64,000 nucleotides of DNA from Clostridium hydrogenum (GTDB lineage Bacteria > Bacillota > Clostridia > Clostridiales > Clostridiaceae): positions 2,655,501 to 2,719,500 of the forward strand of contig NZ_JAEACT010000002.1 in the NCBI RefSeq assembly GCF_021432385.1, read 5' to 3'. A program made the position numbers and the translations under genes. The notes below the pieces were generated by a model. That model saw only the letters and a program-made list of their open reading frames with translations. It was not told the DNA's origin and ran no database searches. Positions 1 to 8,078 of the stretch are shown in pieces (position 1 is the stretch's first letter; the number at the start of each line of letters is the position of its first letter).

Positions 1-421
1 AAGTAGCTATTTCTGTAGTTCTGCTTACTCTTTCTGCTAATGTTCCAGATATGCTGCTTATATTATCTAATATTTCTTTTATGTTCTTTACTGCATCAGC
101 GCTTTCTGTTGATACTTTTTGAATTTGTCCAGCTACAACTGAGAATCCCTTACCATATTCTCCTGCTCTTGCTGCTTCAATAGAAGCATTAAGTCCTAAG
201 AGTTTTGTATTTTTAGCAATTTTGTTAACAATTTCTAATATTTTATGAGTTTCATTTATATACTTAGATATATCGTCTGTATCCTTTTGAACTTCCATTA
301 CATTAGTCATGAGTGTTTGAGCAGATGCTGCAATTTCCTGTGAAGCTGCTGATAACTGCTGCGAAGATGATTGAATTGACTCCCCTATTTCAAGTAAATT
401 GCTTTTAGTATTTTCATTCAT
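1..421 (-). CDS. Methyl-accepting chemotaxis protein signalling domain, partial (runs off left edge)
   Basis: Reading leftward from an ATG at 421, the frame stays open to the window edge (140 codons). The sequence carries the conserved MCP hairpin tip: [20 protein letters not shown] followed by SVVAGQIQKVS. A good ribosome site (GGAGGAGG) lies just upstream of the ATG, so the protein appears to begin directly in the cytoplasmic signalling coiled coil, with no transmembrane or sensor part before it. Such stand-alone signalling domains usually dock on CheA/CheW and are soluble. A sensor could still follow at the C-terminus outside the window. The family is certain; the architecture is inferred. 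Confidence 0.85.
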   Translation of the reverse strand, partial: MNENTKSNLLEIGESIQSSSQQLSAASQEIAASAQTLMTNVMEVQKDTDDISKYINETHKILEIVNKIAKNTKLLGLNASIEAARAGEYGKGFSVVAGQIQKVSTESADAVKNIKEILDNISSISGTLAERVSRTTEIAT

Positions 422-613
422 AATCTAATTCCTCCTCCAATTTTTAAAACAGTTTGTCTCTATCCTTTATTATCGAACAAATTAAAAAATATATTATATC
501 ATACTATTTAAAGTTATAATAAATTTGTTAATATTGCAAGCAGTAATTTGTTGAAATTTGTTAATATTTACTTTATAATTAACTAATAATTTCTTTTACG
601 AGGTGCTATTTCA

Positions 614-793
614 TTGAAAAAAGATAAAAATTACTATATTTCACTACTACTATGCTTTGGAGGCATATTTTTTCTAATTGCTTCTATTGCTTCAAAGAAA
701 AAACTTCCAAATGCAAATATCCTTTATTTTATATGCTGCGGCTTTTTTGCTCTAGCAGCTTATCTAAGCTACAATAAAAATAAAAAGCAGTAA
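614..793 (+). CDS. Small two-helix membrane protein, unknown function
   Basis: A 59-residue frame starts at TTG 614, preceded by GAGGTG about 10 bases upstream, and ends with TAA at 791. It begins with a basic stretch (KKDKNYY), then one hydrophobic helix (about residues 8-25), a KKK loop, a second helix (about 33-52) and a lysine/asparagine tail. This fits a small membrane protein with two spanning helices and both ends inside. It sits alone between a chemotaxis gene on the other strand and the degenerate MocR gene. I do not recognise a family. Composition and ribosome site support coding, but it is short. Confidence 0.5.
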   Translation: MKKDKNYYISLLLCFGGIFFLIASIASKKKLPNANILYFICCGFFALAAYLSYNKNKKQ

Positions 794-822
794 ACTATTC
801 GTGGGTTTGCTGTATTTTATAG

Positions 823-916
823 ATATACTGGCTCAACTACCAAAATTACTTTGCATCATAATGCCTAGAAGACGGCGTTTTGATACAAATTAATTTTCAA
901 GTTTCAAGTGGTTTAT
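823..916. repeat. Palindromic element family B, copy 3 (diverged, inverted)
   Basis: A 94-bp element, in reverse orientation to the copies at 13515 and 33703. It keeps the terminal ATATAC.../...GT-TAT ends and the inner hairpin around ATGCC/GGCGT. It is more diverged than the other two. It ends 3 bp before the stop codon of the MocR pseudogene at 919. Confidence 0.6.
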
Positions 917-918
917 CT

Positions 919-2231
919 TTAGAAGTGATTTATTATCTTTAAAATTTCCGCAGTAGCCTTTTTTATATTATTTATTTCAGCCTTACTAACACTAATTTTT
1001 AAAATATCATTACTAAAATAATCTCTTAAATAATATTTTCTCATATTGCTAATCAATATATTCTTTTTTTCGCATGCCTTAATCAATCCTTCAATATTAA
1101 TTTCATTTAAAAATTCTATGCAAGCATAAAATCCAGTATCAGGTATGTGCCACTTTATATTTGGCAAATCAATTTCACTAGCAACTTCTTTTAGCGCCTT
1201 CATCCTATTACTATAAATTTTCTTAATGGACTTTCTATTAGCCTTAAACATACCACTCTTTATATAAATTTCAAGTGCTCCTTGTGACAATACCCCTGTA
1301 CTTAAATCCATGCCATTTTTGTATTCATAAAATGTATTTCTAAGAAGCTTTGGAAGTACCACTGCTGCTATTCTAAGACCCGGCAAAAGTATCTTTGAAA
1401 AACTTTTTAGATATACAACTCTTGAAGAAACATCACTATAATACATTGGGAAAGAATTGCTTTCAAGTTCTAAATCGCAAAGATAGTCATCTTCAATTAT
1501 ATAAACATCATATTTTTCTGCCAATTTTAAAATTTGCTTTTTTTCCTCATTAGTGTAGCTTATCCCTAGTGGATTGCTAAACCGTGGAATTGTATAAAAG
1601 CATTTTATATTGTCATTAGCAAAACTTCTTTCAAGCTCATGAAAATCTATACCATTAAATTTTCTTTGTATACCAACAATGCTAGTTTTAGTAATTTCAC
1701 CAGCTTTTAATACCCCATTATAAGTTGGTTGTTCAACAAGCACATTACTCTTACCATTAGGAAAAGGCATACTGCAAAGTATATTTATTGCCTGCTGAGA
1801 ACCAGAAGTTATAAAAATATCTGATATTCTTCAAAGTGTACCTTTAAAATTTCAATTAAACTTTGAAGTCCCTTTGGAGATGAATAATCAAAAAGCGAAG
1901 CCTTATATATCTCTATAGCTTGATTCAAGCAGTGTTGGAATTCTTCATATGGCAAAATACTCTCATCTGGTGAGCCTCCCAAAAGATCTATCACTTTGTT
2001 TTTTTTACTCTCATGAATTTCTTTTTTGTCTACCAAATAATATCCACTCTGAGGTATTGAATATACAATATGATCACCTTGAAGCTTTTCATAAGCATGT
2101 ACAACTGTTTGCTTACTGCACTTGAATTTTTCTGACAATTCCCTTATGGTTGGCATTTTTTCACCGTGTTCTATATTTCTGCTTTCTATTTCATCATTAA
2201 TAAACTCTACTATCTCTCTATATTTGCTCAT
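919..2231 (-). pseudogene. MocR/PdxR-type GntR regulator with aminotransferase domain, frameshifted
   Basis: The 5' part (2231 down to 1809) encodes the GntR winged helix (SEKFKCSKQTVVHAYEKLQ) and the start of a type I aminotransferase fold, then stops after EEYQIFL. The remainder (ITSGSQQAINIL, VLVEQPTYNGVLKAGE, YLKSFSKILLPGLR with the PLP lysine) continues to 919 in another frame. The intact paralogue at 42116-43459 has nine codons between the matching Q and ITSG; here there are only 8 nt, consistent with a 19-nt deletion. Ribosome site AGGTG precedes ATG 2231. The intact protein would bind DNA and sense a PLP-linked ligand; this copy is presumably inactive unless the first 140 residues act alone as a repressor. 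Confidence 0.85.
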
Positions 2232-2246
2232 CAATACACCTGCTTT

Positions 2247-2307
2247 GTACTAGTACAATCTTCTTTTTTGTTTATTGAGTTAGCTTATCTTGTAACTTAC
2301 ACTATAA
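2247..2307 (+). promoter_or_regulatory. Candidate MocR operator and divergent promoter
   Basis: GTACTAGTAC (2247-2256) is a perfect palindrome, and CTTACACTATAA begins 49 bp further on. The same pair, GTACTAGT and CTTACACTATAA, recurs with 50-bp spacing between the intact MocR gene and the MATE gene (43531-43592). Conservation of both motifs and their spacing at two paralogous loci supports a shared operator/promoter layout; binding itself is inferred. Confidence 0.6.
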
Positions 2308-2340
2308 GTGTACCACATATTTATTTTAGGAGGTATTTTT

Positions 2341-2643
2341 ATGTTCGTAATAATTTTAAATTATAAAAAATCAATTGATGAGGTTATAAATCATTTAGAT
2401 GACCACATAGTTTTTCTTGAAAAATATTATTTACAAAACAAATTTATATGTTCTGGAAGGCAAGAACCTAGAACAGGAGGCATAATATTATGTAATGCAA
2501 AAAGCAAAGAGGACGTAAATTCAATTATTAAGGAAGACCCTTTTTATATAAATGATATAGCAAACTATGAAATAATCCAATTTACACCAAGCAAATATGC
2601 TGAAGGTTTTGAAAAATTTGCTGTATTGGGGGCTTTAGAATGA
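2341..2643 (+). CDS. YciI-like small protein
   Basis: 100 residues starting at ATG 2341, chosen because TTAGGAGG lies 7 bases upstream; an earlier in-frame start at 2308 lacks one. The sequence (FVIILNYKKSIDEV...HLDDHIVFLEKYYLQNKFICSGRQEPRTGGIIL and KEDPFYINDIANYEIIQF in outline) fits the YciI/ferredoxin-like dimeric alpha-beta barrel family: a His-Asp region in the first half and a DPF motif late. Biochemical role is not defined for this group. Its stop overlaps the start of the GNAT gene (ATGA-type overlap), so the two are co-translated. The pair is divergent from the MocR pseudogene and probably its former regulatory target. Confidence 0.75.
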   Translation: MFVIILNYKKSIDEVINHLDDHIVFLEKYYLQNKFICSGRQEPRTGGIILCNAKSKEDVNSIIKEDPFYINDIANYEIIQFTPSKYAEGFEKFAVLGALE

Positions 2644-3572
2644 TACGGAACATGCAATCCAAAGATATTGACGCTATAAAAGAGATAGATAAATTATGCT
2701 TTAAAACTAAATTTGCAAGAAATTCTATTGGAATTGAAGGCTACCTTGAAGCAAGTAATAGTTCTAGCCTTGTTTATGAATTAGATAACAAGATCATTGG
2801 ATATAACTTTATACATCTATGGGGCTCTTTTGCTTGGTTTGGACCACTTGGCGTTCATCCAGAATATAAAGATAAGGGTATTGGGAAAGCTTTAATTAAT
2901 CATACAATAAAAATTTTAAAAGAAGATTATAAGATATCTACAATTGCTCTTAACACCATGCCAGAATCAAGTTATAATGTTGGTTTTTATATGTCCCTTG
3001 GTTTTATTCCTCTTAAACTAACTCTAACTTTAAAAAAGGAACTTAATTTTTATAATAACCTGCTAATTCCAAGCGATTATGTTACAAGTGAAGTAACCCT
3101 AAGCAATGAAACTGATTATTCCAGCTTAAAAGATAATTTAAAAACCATGTCTAATAGAATATTTAAAGATTTTGACTTAACTTCTGAACTTTGCTTTATA
3201 AAAACAAAAGAATTTGGAACTGCTTTTGAATTAAAAACTAATGGTAATATTCAAGGTATTATATTATGCTACACCAAACCTATAAGGGGAAGCTTAAGCA
3301 AAAATATGCACATAAAATTAGCCATTATAGATGGCAATATTGACTATAAAAAGGCCATAGATTCTATTATCATAGCTTGTTCCAATTATGCCAAAAGTAT
3401 TGGTTATGAAAGCATCACTATAGACTGCAATACCTGTAACACAAAAATATGCAACCATTTAATTTCAAAGCATGCTTTTAAAATACAGAACCCCCTTGTA
3501 ATGATGGTTATGGGTAAGGATAATCCTTTTGACAGCAAAACTGTACTATTACTCACTAGACTTGCTGGATAG
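2640..3572 (+). CDS. GNAT family N-acetyltransferase (two-domain length)
   Basis: 310 residues. The N-terminal half is a typical GNAT fold with the acetyl-CoA loop LGVHPEYKDKGIGKALINH at about residues 75-93. The C-terminal half (about 150-310) lacks a clear second acetyl-CoA loop but ends like a degenerate GNAT domain (YAKSIGYESITIDCNT). The substrate is unknown. It overlaps the YciI-like gene by 4 nt and forms a two-gene unit with it. Cytoplasmic; no membrane segments. Confidence 0.75.
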   Translation: MIRNMQSKDIDAIKEIDKLCFKTKFARNSIGIEGYLEASNSSSLVYELDNKIIGYNFIHLWGSFAWFGPLGVHPEYKDKGIGKALINHTIKILKEDYKISTIALNTMPESSYNVGFYMSLGFIPLKLTLTLKKELNFYNNLLIPSDYVTSEVTLSNETDYSSLKDNLKTMSNRIFKDFDLTSELCFIKTKEFGTAFELKTNGNIQGIILCYTKPIRGSLSKNMHIKLAIIDGNIDYKKAIDSIIIACSNYAKSIGYESITIDCNTCNTKICNHLISKHAFKIQNPLVMMVMGKDNPFDSKTVLLLTRLAG

Positions 3573-3691
3573 CTTATTAATTCCTAAGTGTTGTTCTTTA
3601 CCTACTCCTGTATGCAACTGTGACTGAATATTTAATGCAAAATTTGGATATAATAATAGAATATTAAAGAGGAGAGGAAGAATGATTCATT

Positions 3692-3937
3692 TTGGATAAA
3701 TTAAGTATAGTTGGAATCCTTGTTGATAAGAGAACAAAGTCTGCCCCACAGGTTCAAGAAATATTAACAAAATACGGTGATAGCATTATTTCTAGATTTG
3801 GGACCCATGATCCAGGTGAAAAAGAGCATGGACTCATCACTTTAAACTTCAGAGACAAGGAAGAAAAATTAAAAGCTATGATTCACGATTTAGAAGATGT
3901 CGATACTGTAGTAGTAAAGACTATTGATATGAAGTAA
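3692..3937 (+). CDS. TM1266-type iron-only hydrogenase system putative regulator
   Basis: 81 residues with the ACT/NikR-C-like beta-alpha-beta pattern: LSIVGILVDKRTKSAPQVQ at the start, DSIISRFG, GLITLNF and VDTVVVKTIDMK at the end. Length and pattern match the TM1266 family, commonly found beside [FeFe]-hydrogenase maturation genes; no hydrogenase or Hyd maturase is visible here. Start is TTG 3692 (GGAGAGG lies 14 bases before). An ATG at 3682 is out of frame and gives only five codons. Monocistronic, followed by a hairpin at 3973. Confidence 0.75.
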   Translation: MDKLSIVGILVDKRTKSAPQVQEILTKYGDSIISRFGTHDPGEKEHGLITLNFRDKEEKLKAMIHDLEDVDTVVVKTIDMK

Positions 3938-3972
3938 TAGTTTTTGATTGATTTTTTAACAATTATAAATAC

Positions 3973-4030
3973 ACGCAGCCTTTGCATATTATAAAATATT
4001 GCACGAGGGCTGCGTATTAACTTTTTGTAA
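3973..4030 (+). terminator. Terminator hairpin after TM1266-type gene
   Basis: Stem ACGCAGCC (3973-3980) pairs with GGCTGCGT (4008-4015), followed by ATTAACTTTTTG. The T-run is modest. It may also serve the methyltransferase gene arriving from the other strand. Confidence 0.6.
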
Positions 4031-4048
4031 GTAATTTTATTATTTATT

Positions 4049-4121
4049 GGCTATGTTTTAAATAAGTGTTGATTTTCACACTTATTTAAAACATAGCTTC
4101 CTTTAGTAAGTTTAGCTATTT
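4049..4121. repeat. Palindromic element family A, copy 1 (short-hairpin part only)
   Basis: Perfect hairpin GGCTATGTTTTAAATAAGTG / CACTTATTTAAAACATAGC with a TTGATTTTCA loop, then the family-specific tail CTTCCTTTAGTAAG and TTTAGCTATTTTTA. The long multi-branched half of the element is absent. The tail overlaps the last codons and the stop of the methyltransferase gene (4112), so that stop codon is element-derived. Full copies are at 8559, 27526 and 35271. Confidence 0.8.
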
Positions 4122-4777
4122 TTAGCTAGCCAAAACATTCTATTATACTGTTCATATTGTGGATAATAAATTTCTTCATAATGTTCTATATTAAACTTTT
4201 CTTTAAGAAATTTTGTCCATTCATCTGTTGTGTTATTTAACAAAAGCAACCCATCATCTAGCAAATTATCTTTTATAACTTTTATATTGAATTCTATTAT
4301 TTGTTCCTTGGTTATATATGGATTTAGTTTAACTAAAACTTTACCATTGATTTTTAAAATTCTTTCTACTTCATTCATTAAAGCTTCTGCATCATCTGGA
4401 TACAAATTATCTATAATATTAGATAAAACCACTGCATCCACATATGAGTCATCTATATTTTTTAATGCCTCAATACCACCTTGAATAAAATGAAACTCGC
4501 CTTCTAGCATTTGCTCCGCTCTTTTTTGCGCACTTTCAATTCCTTTTTCAGACAAATCAATTCCTATGTTGTGTTCCGTTCCATTCATCGCACACAAAAA
4601 TAGCATTGTTCCGTTTCCACATCCAAAATCAAGAATTTTTTTCGTCCCATTACAAACCCACTTAATTCCCTTATCAATAGTTTCATTTCCAGAAGTCGAT
4701 TTAACTGGTGCATTAGGTGTTTCCTTTGAAAAAATATTATTCCATTCATTTACGCATTTGTCATATTTGCTTTCCAT
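4112..4777 (-). CDS. SAM-dependent class I methyltransferase
   Basis: 221 residues. The SAM-binding motif I is ILDFGCGNGTMLFL at about residues 48-61, the acidic end of strand 2 is IGIDLS, motif II/III region is DSYVDAVVLSNIIDNLYPDD and ERILKINGKVLVKLNPY. This is a Methyltransf_11/25-type fold; the substrate cannot be told. Ribosome site AAAGGGG precedes ATG 4777. The extreme C-terminus (AKNS, then TAA) lies within repeat element A1, so the native tail may have been altered. Solitary gene. Confidence 0.8.
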   Translation of the reverse strand: MESKYDKCVNEWNNIFSKETPNAPVKSTSGNETIDKGIKWVCNGTKKILDFGCGNGTMLFLCAMNGTEHNIGIDLSEKGIESAQKRAEQMLEGEFHFIQGGIEALKNIDDSYVDAVVLSNIIDNLYPDDAEALMNEVERILKINGKVLVKLNPYITKEQIIEFNIKVIKDNLLDDGLLLLNNTTDEWTKFLKEKFNIEHYEEIYYPQYEQYNRMFWLAKNS

Positions 4778-4889
4778 AATTGTCCCCTTTAATTTTAAAC
4801 TATATTAAAAATGTAATTTCATGTGAAAATTTCACCATACCGCTGCCTAAACAGCTTTCATCCTATTGCTTGGCAATCTCAATAGATAA

Positions 4890-5075
4890 ATTTTATTTTA
4901 TGCACTATTTATTTTTATATCTTATTATTGGGTTCATGAAGTCATATGCGCTCGCGCGCAAACTCTTATTTAATTCGTAGTATAAATTTGTTTTGTGCAT
5001 TATTTTTTTGACAGCTGAGTATTGAGTTCATGAAGTCATATGCGCTCGCGCGCAAACTCTAGATGGGTACCTTAT
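4890..5075. repeat. Two copies of family E repeat
   Basis: This 411-bp gene-free stretch (4778-5188) holds two direct copies of a roughly 90-bp unit whose core reads TTCATGAAGTCATATGCGCT then CGCGCGCAAACTCT (cores start at 4933 and 5027). The GC-rich TGCGCTCGCGCGCA core contrasts with the AT-rich surroundings and can fold as a small hairpin. Three further copies lie at 7101-7193, 7371-7464 and 7735-7830, so the family brackets the RRNPP locus. No gene seen here. Confidence 0.8.
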
Positions 5076-5188
5076 GTTAATGTTCAATTCTCTGTTATCT
5101 CTAATTTTATATCAAAGAATAAATTTTATTTGCATTCTTTATATAAATCAAAATATTATATAAAGGAGAACCAGATTTACTGATTCTC

Positions 5189-5365
5189 TTATGATATAAA
5201 TATGTTTAAAAATCCAAAATACTTTCCAGTAGAACACATCGCATGAATATCAATTTCGCTCAAATTTCTTGCAACAGAAGTCGAAAATGAAGCTATACCT
5301 ATAACACTTACTACAGCTAATAGTCCTAATAATAAAATTTTTACTTTATTATTTTTCTTTATCAT
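5189..5365 (-). CDS. Candidate exported signalling peptide precursor of the adjacent RRNPP regulator
   Basis: 58 residues: MIKKNNKVK, a strong hydrophobic core (LLLGLLAVVSVIGIA), a likely signal-peptidase region FSTSVA, then a 26-residue tail with RNLSEIDIHAMCS and ending in FGFLNIFIS. GGGAGGTG precedes tandem ATGs at 5368/5365; the second has better spacing. It starts 14 bp after the stop of the HTH/TPR regulator, on the same strand. That arrangement (regulator then short exported peptide) is the hallmark of Rap-Phr, PlcR-PapR and clostridial QssR-QssP type systems. A weak hairpin (5164-5187) follows. Coding is well supported; the pheromone role is inferred from context. Confidence 0.75.
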   Translation of the reverse strand: MIKKNNKVKILLLGLLAVVSVIGIASFSTSVARNLSEIDIHAMCSTGKYFGFLNIFIS

Positions 5366-5379
5366 CATAACACCTCCCT

Positions 5380-6687
5380 CTATAGTGACTTCAAAGAAAA
5401 TTCAGCAATTTCTTTAGTCTTAAAGTTGTCACCATTTTTTGAATAAAAAGATATTAATTTAAACATTATTTTTTCATTTATTGATTCTATTATGCTTGAT
5501 ATAAAAAACACCTTATTTTTTATATCATTCATTTTTTTCAATTCATTTAACCTACTATACATATCTATTAAATCACATATTACTTCATTTACCAAAGTAT
5601 AATTTTTCTGCTTTTCAGCTAAATTTAAAGCTTTTAAATAATATTCTTCTTCTAAATTGTTTTCATTTACGTATTTATATATCTTTCCCATCTCGTAATA
5701 AATCTCTTGCCCATATTCAATTGATAGCGTACAATTTTTTAAGCATTTAAGTATAATTTTAAGTTCCTCTTTAACCTTTTCAATATTTTCAACTTTTATA
5801 TAATTATTAATAATGTTTATGCGTATAAGTATTTGCTTTTCTAAATCATTTTTGTCTATCAAGTTTAAAATTTCATTTAAAATACTGAGTGCCTCATCGT
5901 ACGTATTTAATCTATATAAACAATTTGATTTATTTATCAAAATATTAACATATGTTGATACCTTATTAACCTTATCTACTAATTCTTCAGCCATTTCAAT
6001 ATCTTCTATAGCTTGTTTAAATTTTCCTATCTTTTTGTAGCATAATGCTCTATTGAATCTAAAAATAACAGAATCTTCTTTTGGCAGTTCTCTAAAATGT
6101 GTTAATGCAAATTCGCAACACTTAATACTTTCTTCATACTTATCAATATAAGTGTAAACCATAGATAATTTTCTCAATACTGTTATCAAAGTTCTACTTA
6201 AGATATTTTTATCAATTAAAGTCAATTCTTTCTCATAATATAAAACACTTTTATATATTTCATTTTTGTTGTAAAAATAATCTCCTGCCATCTCATATAC
6301 TTGTATCTTTTTACTTGTGATATCCCAATTAACTAAGAATTCTTCTATCTCTATAAGTATTTTAGCAAAACTATCATCTTTACATATAGCTACAGCTTTC
6401 AATTCTTCTATATATTCACTAAGAATTTTATTAGCTTGACTATTTGTGTTTTCAAGCAAATACTCAACTGTTTCTGTAACTTTAAAATGTCTTTTTTTAC
6501 CTAGTTCATTCAAATTTTTTATTATTACCTCTGCTGTATTTTTAGTTATATTTGCCTTATTCGTTTCAATTTCACTTATTAAATTTCTTGTTATATCATT
6601 TCCCGAAATCTCATCTTGTTTTAAACAATATTTTTCTCGAATCAATCTTAATTTATCACCATCCGATATCACTGTATTTTTTTCCAT
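5380..6687 (-). CDS. RRNPP-type HTH/TPR transcriptional regulator
   Basis: 435 residues. Residues 10-65 form an XRE-type helix-turn-helix (LRLIREKYCLKQDEISG, RNLISEIETNKANIT). The rest is a run of helical hairpins typical of tetratricopeptide repeats (for example YESIKCCEFALTHFRELP, VIFRFNRALCYKKIGKFKQA, EEYYLKALNLAEKQ). This matches the RRNPP family (Rap, NprR, PlcR, PrgX; QssR in clostridia), which bind a re-imported peptide in the TPR bowl. ATG 6687 has GGAGG 8 bases upstream. The peptide gene at 5189-5365 follows directly. A sigma-A-like promoter is at 6733-6761. Confidence 0.85.
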   Translation of the reverse strand: MEKNTVISDGDKLRLIREKYCLKQDEISGNDITRNLISEIETNKANITKNTAEVIIKNLNELGKKRHFKVTETVEYLLENTNSQANKILSEYIEELKAVAICKDDSFAKILIEIEEFLVNWDITSKKIQVYEMAGDYFYNKNEIYKSVLYYEKELTLIDKNILSRTLITVLRKLSMVYTYIDKYEESIKCCEFALTHFRELPKEDSVIFRFNRALCYKKIGKFKQAIEDIEMAEELVDKVNKVSTYVNILINKSNCLYRLNTYDEALSILNEILNLIDKNDLEKQILIRINIINNYIKVENIEKVKEELKIILKCLKNCTLSIEYGQEIYYEMGKIYKYVNENNLEEEYYLKALNLAEKQKNYTLVNEVICDLIDMYSRLNELKKMNDIKNKVFFISSIIESINEKIMFKLISFYSKNGDNFKTKEIAEFSLKSL

Positions 6688-6732
6688 ATTTTAAAACCTC
6701 CGCATTTATATAACTTATATTCACTACCATTA

Positions 6733-6761
6733 ATTATAACAAGCTCAAACTTTTTTGTAAA
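6733..6761 (-). promoter_or_regulatory. Promoter of the RRNPP regulator
   Basis: On the minus strand TTTACA (-35, 6756-6761) and TATAAT (-10, 6733-6738) are separated by exactly 17 bp, about 45 bp upstream of the start codon. Pattern-based; no experimental support available. Confidence 0.6.
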
Positions 6762-6899
6762 TATTAAAACTTACATTTTGTAATTTAATGTATTTATTTT
6801 ATCGATTTTCCACAAACTGATTTGCAACTAGTTCATGTAACCAATATATTCTGTATTTTGATTACACCTAACATTCCTCATTAATGATTAATTTTATTA

Positions 6900-7945
6900 A
6901 AATTCTCTTATTAAATTTTCCTATAAAAGCATATAAAAAGTGCTTCAAAGTATTGATTTGCAATAGATTGAAGCACTTTAATTTATTCTGCCGGTTGGAA
7001 AAATTAACACCATTATTATTTTTTATATTTAATTTTTTCAGTGCATATATATTTACTTATTAATCCATGCCTTACTCTAATATAAGATCTCATTTATTTC
7101 TAGTATAAATTCGTTTTGTGCATTATCTTTTTTACATCTAAATATTAGGTTCATGAAGTCATATGCACTCTCGTGCAGACTCTAGATGGGTACATCTTAT
7201 GTTAATGTTAAACTGAAAAATTATGCAAAGAACGTTGCAAAACCGTAGAATTTAAATACATCTTATGTTAATGTTAAACTGAAAAATTATGCAAAGAACG
7301 TTGCAAAACCGTAGAATTTAAATACATCTTATGTTAAAGTTTACGCTAATAAGAAGATAAATTTAATTTGTACTATGAATTTGTTTTGTGCTTTATCCTT
7401 TTTGCATCTAAGTATTGGGTTTATGAAGTCATATGCGCTCGCGCGCAAACTCTAGATGTGTACCACTGTAAATAAGTCATTTCTTAAACTTATTATACTC
7501 TCTTAAACCGCATTATTAAAGGATTTTTCAAAATTTTTTCAACCGATTTTCATTTTTTGAAAAAAGCATGTAAAAAACGCCTCAAAGTATTGATTTACCA
7601 TAGATTGAGGCACTTTGATTTATTCTGTCGGTTAGAAAAATCAATACCATTATTAGTTTTTATACTTAATTTTTCAGTGTATATATTTTACTCATTAACA
7701 GTATCTTACTCTAATATAAGTTCTAATTTAATTTGTATTATAAATTTGTTTTGTGCATTATTTCTTTTGACAGCTTAGTATTTACTTCATGAAGTCATAT
7801 GCGCTCGCGCGCAAACTCTAGATGTGTACCACTGTAAATAAGCCATTTTCCATTTTATTATACTCTCTTAAGCCGCATTATTAAAGGATTCCCTCAAAAT
7901 TTTCCCAACCGATTTTGATTTTTTGAAAAAAGCATATAAAAAGTG
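6900..7945. repeat. Repeat island: tandem composite unit with families E and F
   Basis: The 1.39-kb gene-free gap between the RRNPP regulator and the HAD gene is mostly repeats. A composite unit occurs twice, from about 6925 and from about 7561. It consists of F (hairpin AAAGTGCTTCAAAGTATTGA...TTGAAGCACTTT), then about 100 bp of AT-rich spacer, then E (GCGCTCGCGCGCAAACTCT), then a tail (CCACTGTAAATAAG... and CCGCATTATTAAAGGATT). An additional E copy is at 7371-7464. The first E copy (7101-7193) has a diverged core (GCACTCTCGTGCAGACTCT). The short reading frames here are within repeats and are not called. Confidence 0.8.
7191..7337. repeat. 66-bp tandem duplication
   Basis: The unit starting TACATCTTATGTTAATGTTA and containing AAGAACGTTGCAAAACCGTA occurs at 7191-7256 and again, apparently identical, at 7257-7322; a third partial copy begins at 7323 and diverges after 15 bp. 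It lies between two E repeats. The identity suggests a recent slippage duplication. Confidence 0.9.
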
Positions 7946-8078
7946 TGAGAATAAAGTTGATATCTAAGTTTAAAATATTTGCAATCCTATATTTGTATGA
8001 TATATAATTAATCAAATAAACAACTGTAAGCTAATTAAATTCTAATATTTATATAAAATCACCAAATGGAGGTACTTT

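Noticed and set aside
2166..2366. 66-codon plus-strand frame overlapping the MocR start
   Set aside because: It crosses the divergent promoter region and the real start of the YciI-like gene at 2341.
7557..7778. 73-codon plus-strand frame
   Set aside because: It falls within the F/E repeat unit, lacks a ribosome site and is not kept open in the sister unit from 6925.
4890..7945. Family E repeats considered as a CRISPR array
   Set aside because: Copies are about 90 bp, irregularly spaced, with similar rather than unique spacers, and no cas genes are present.
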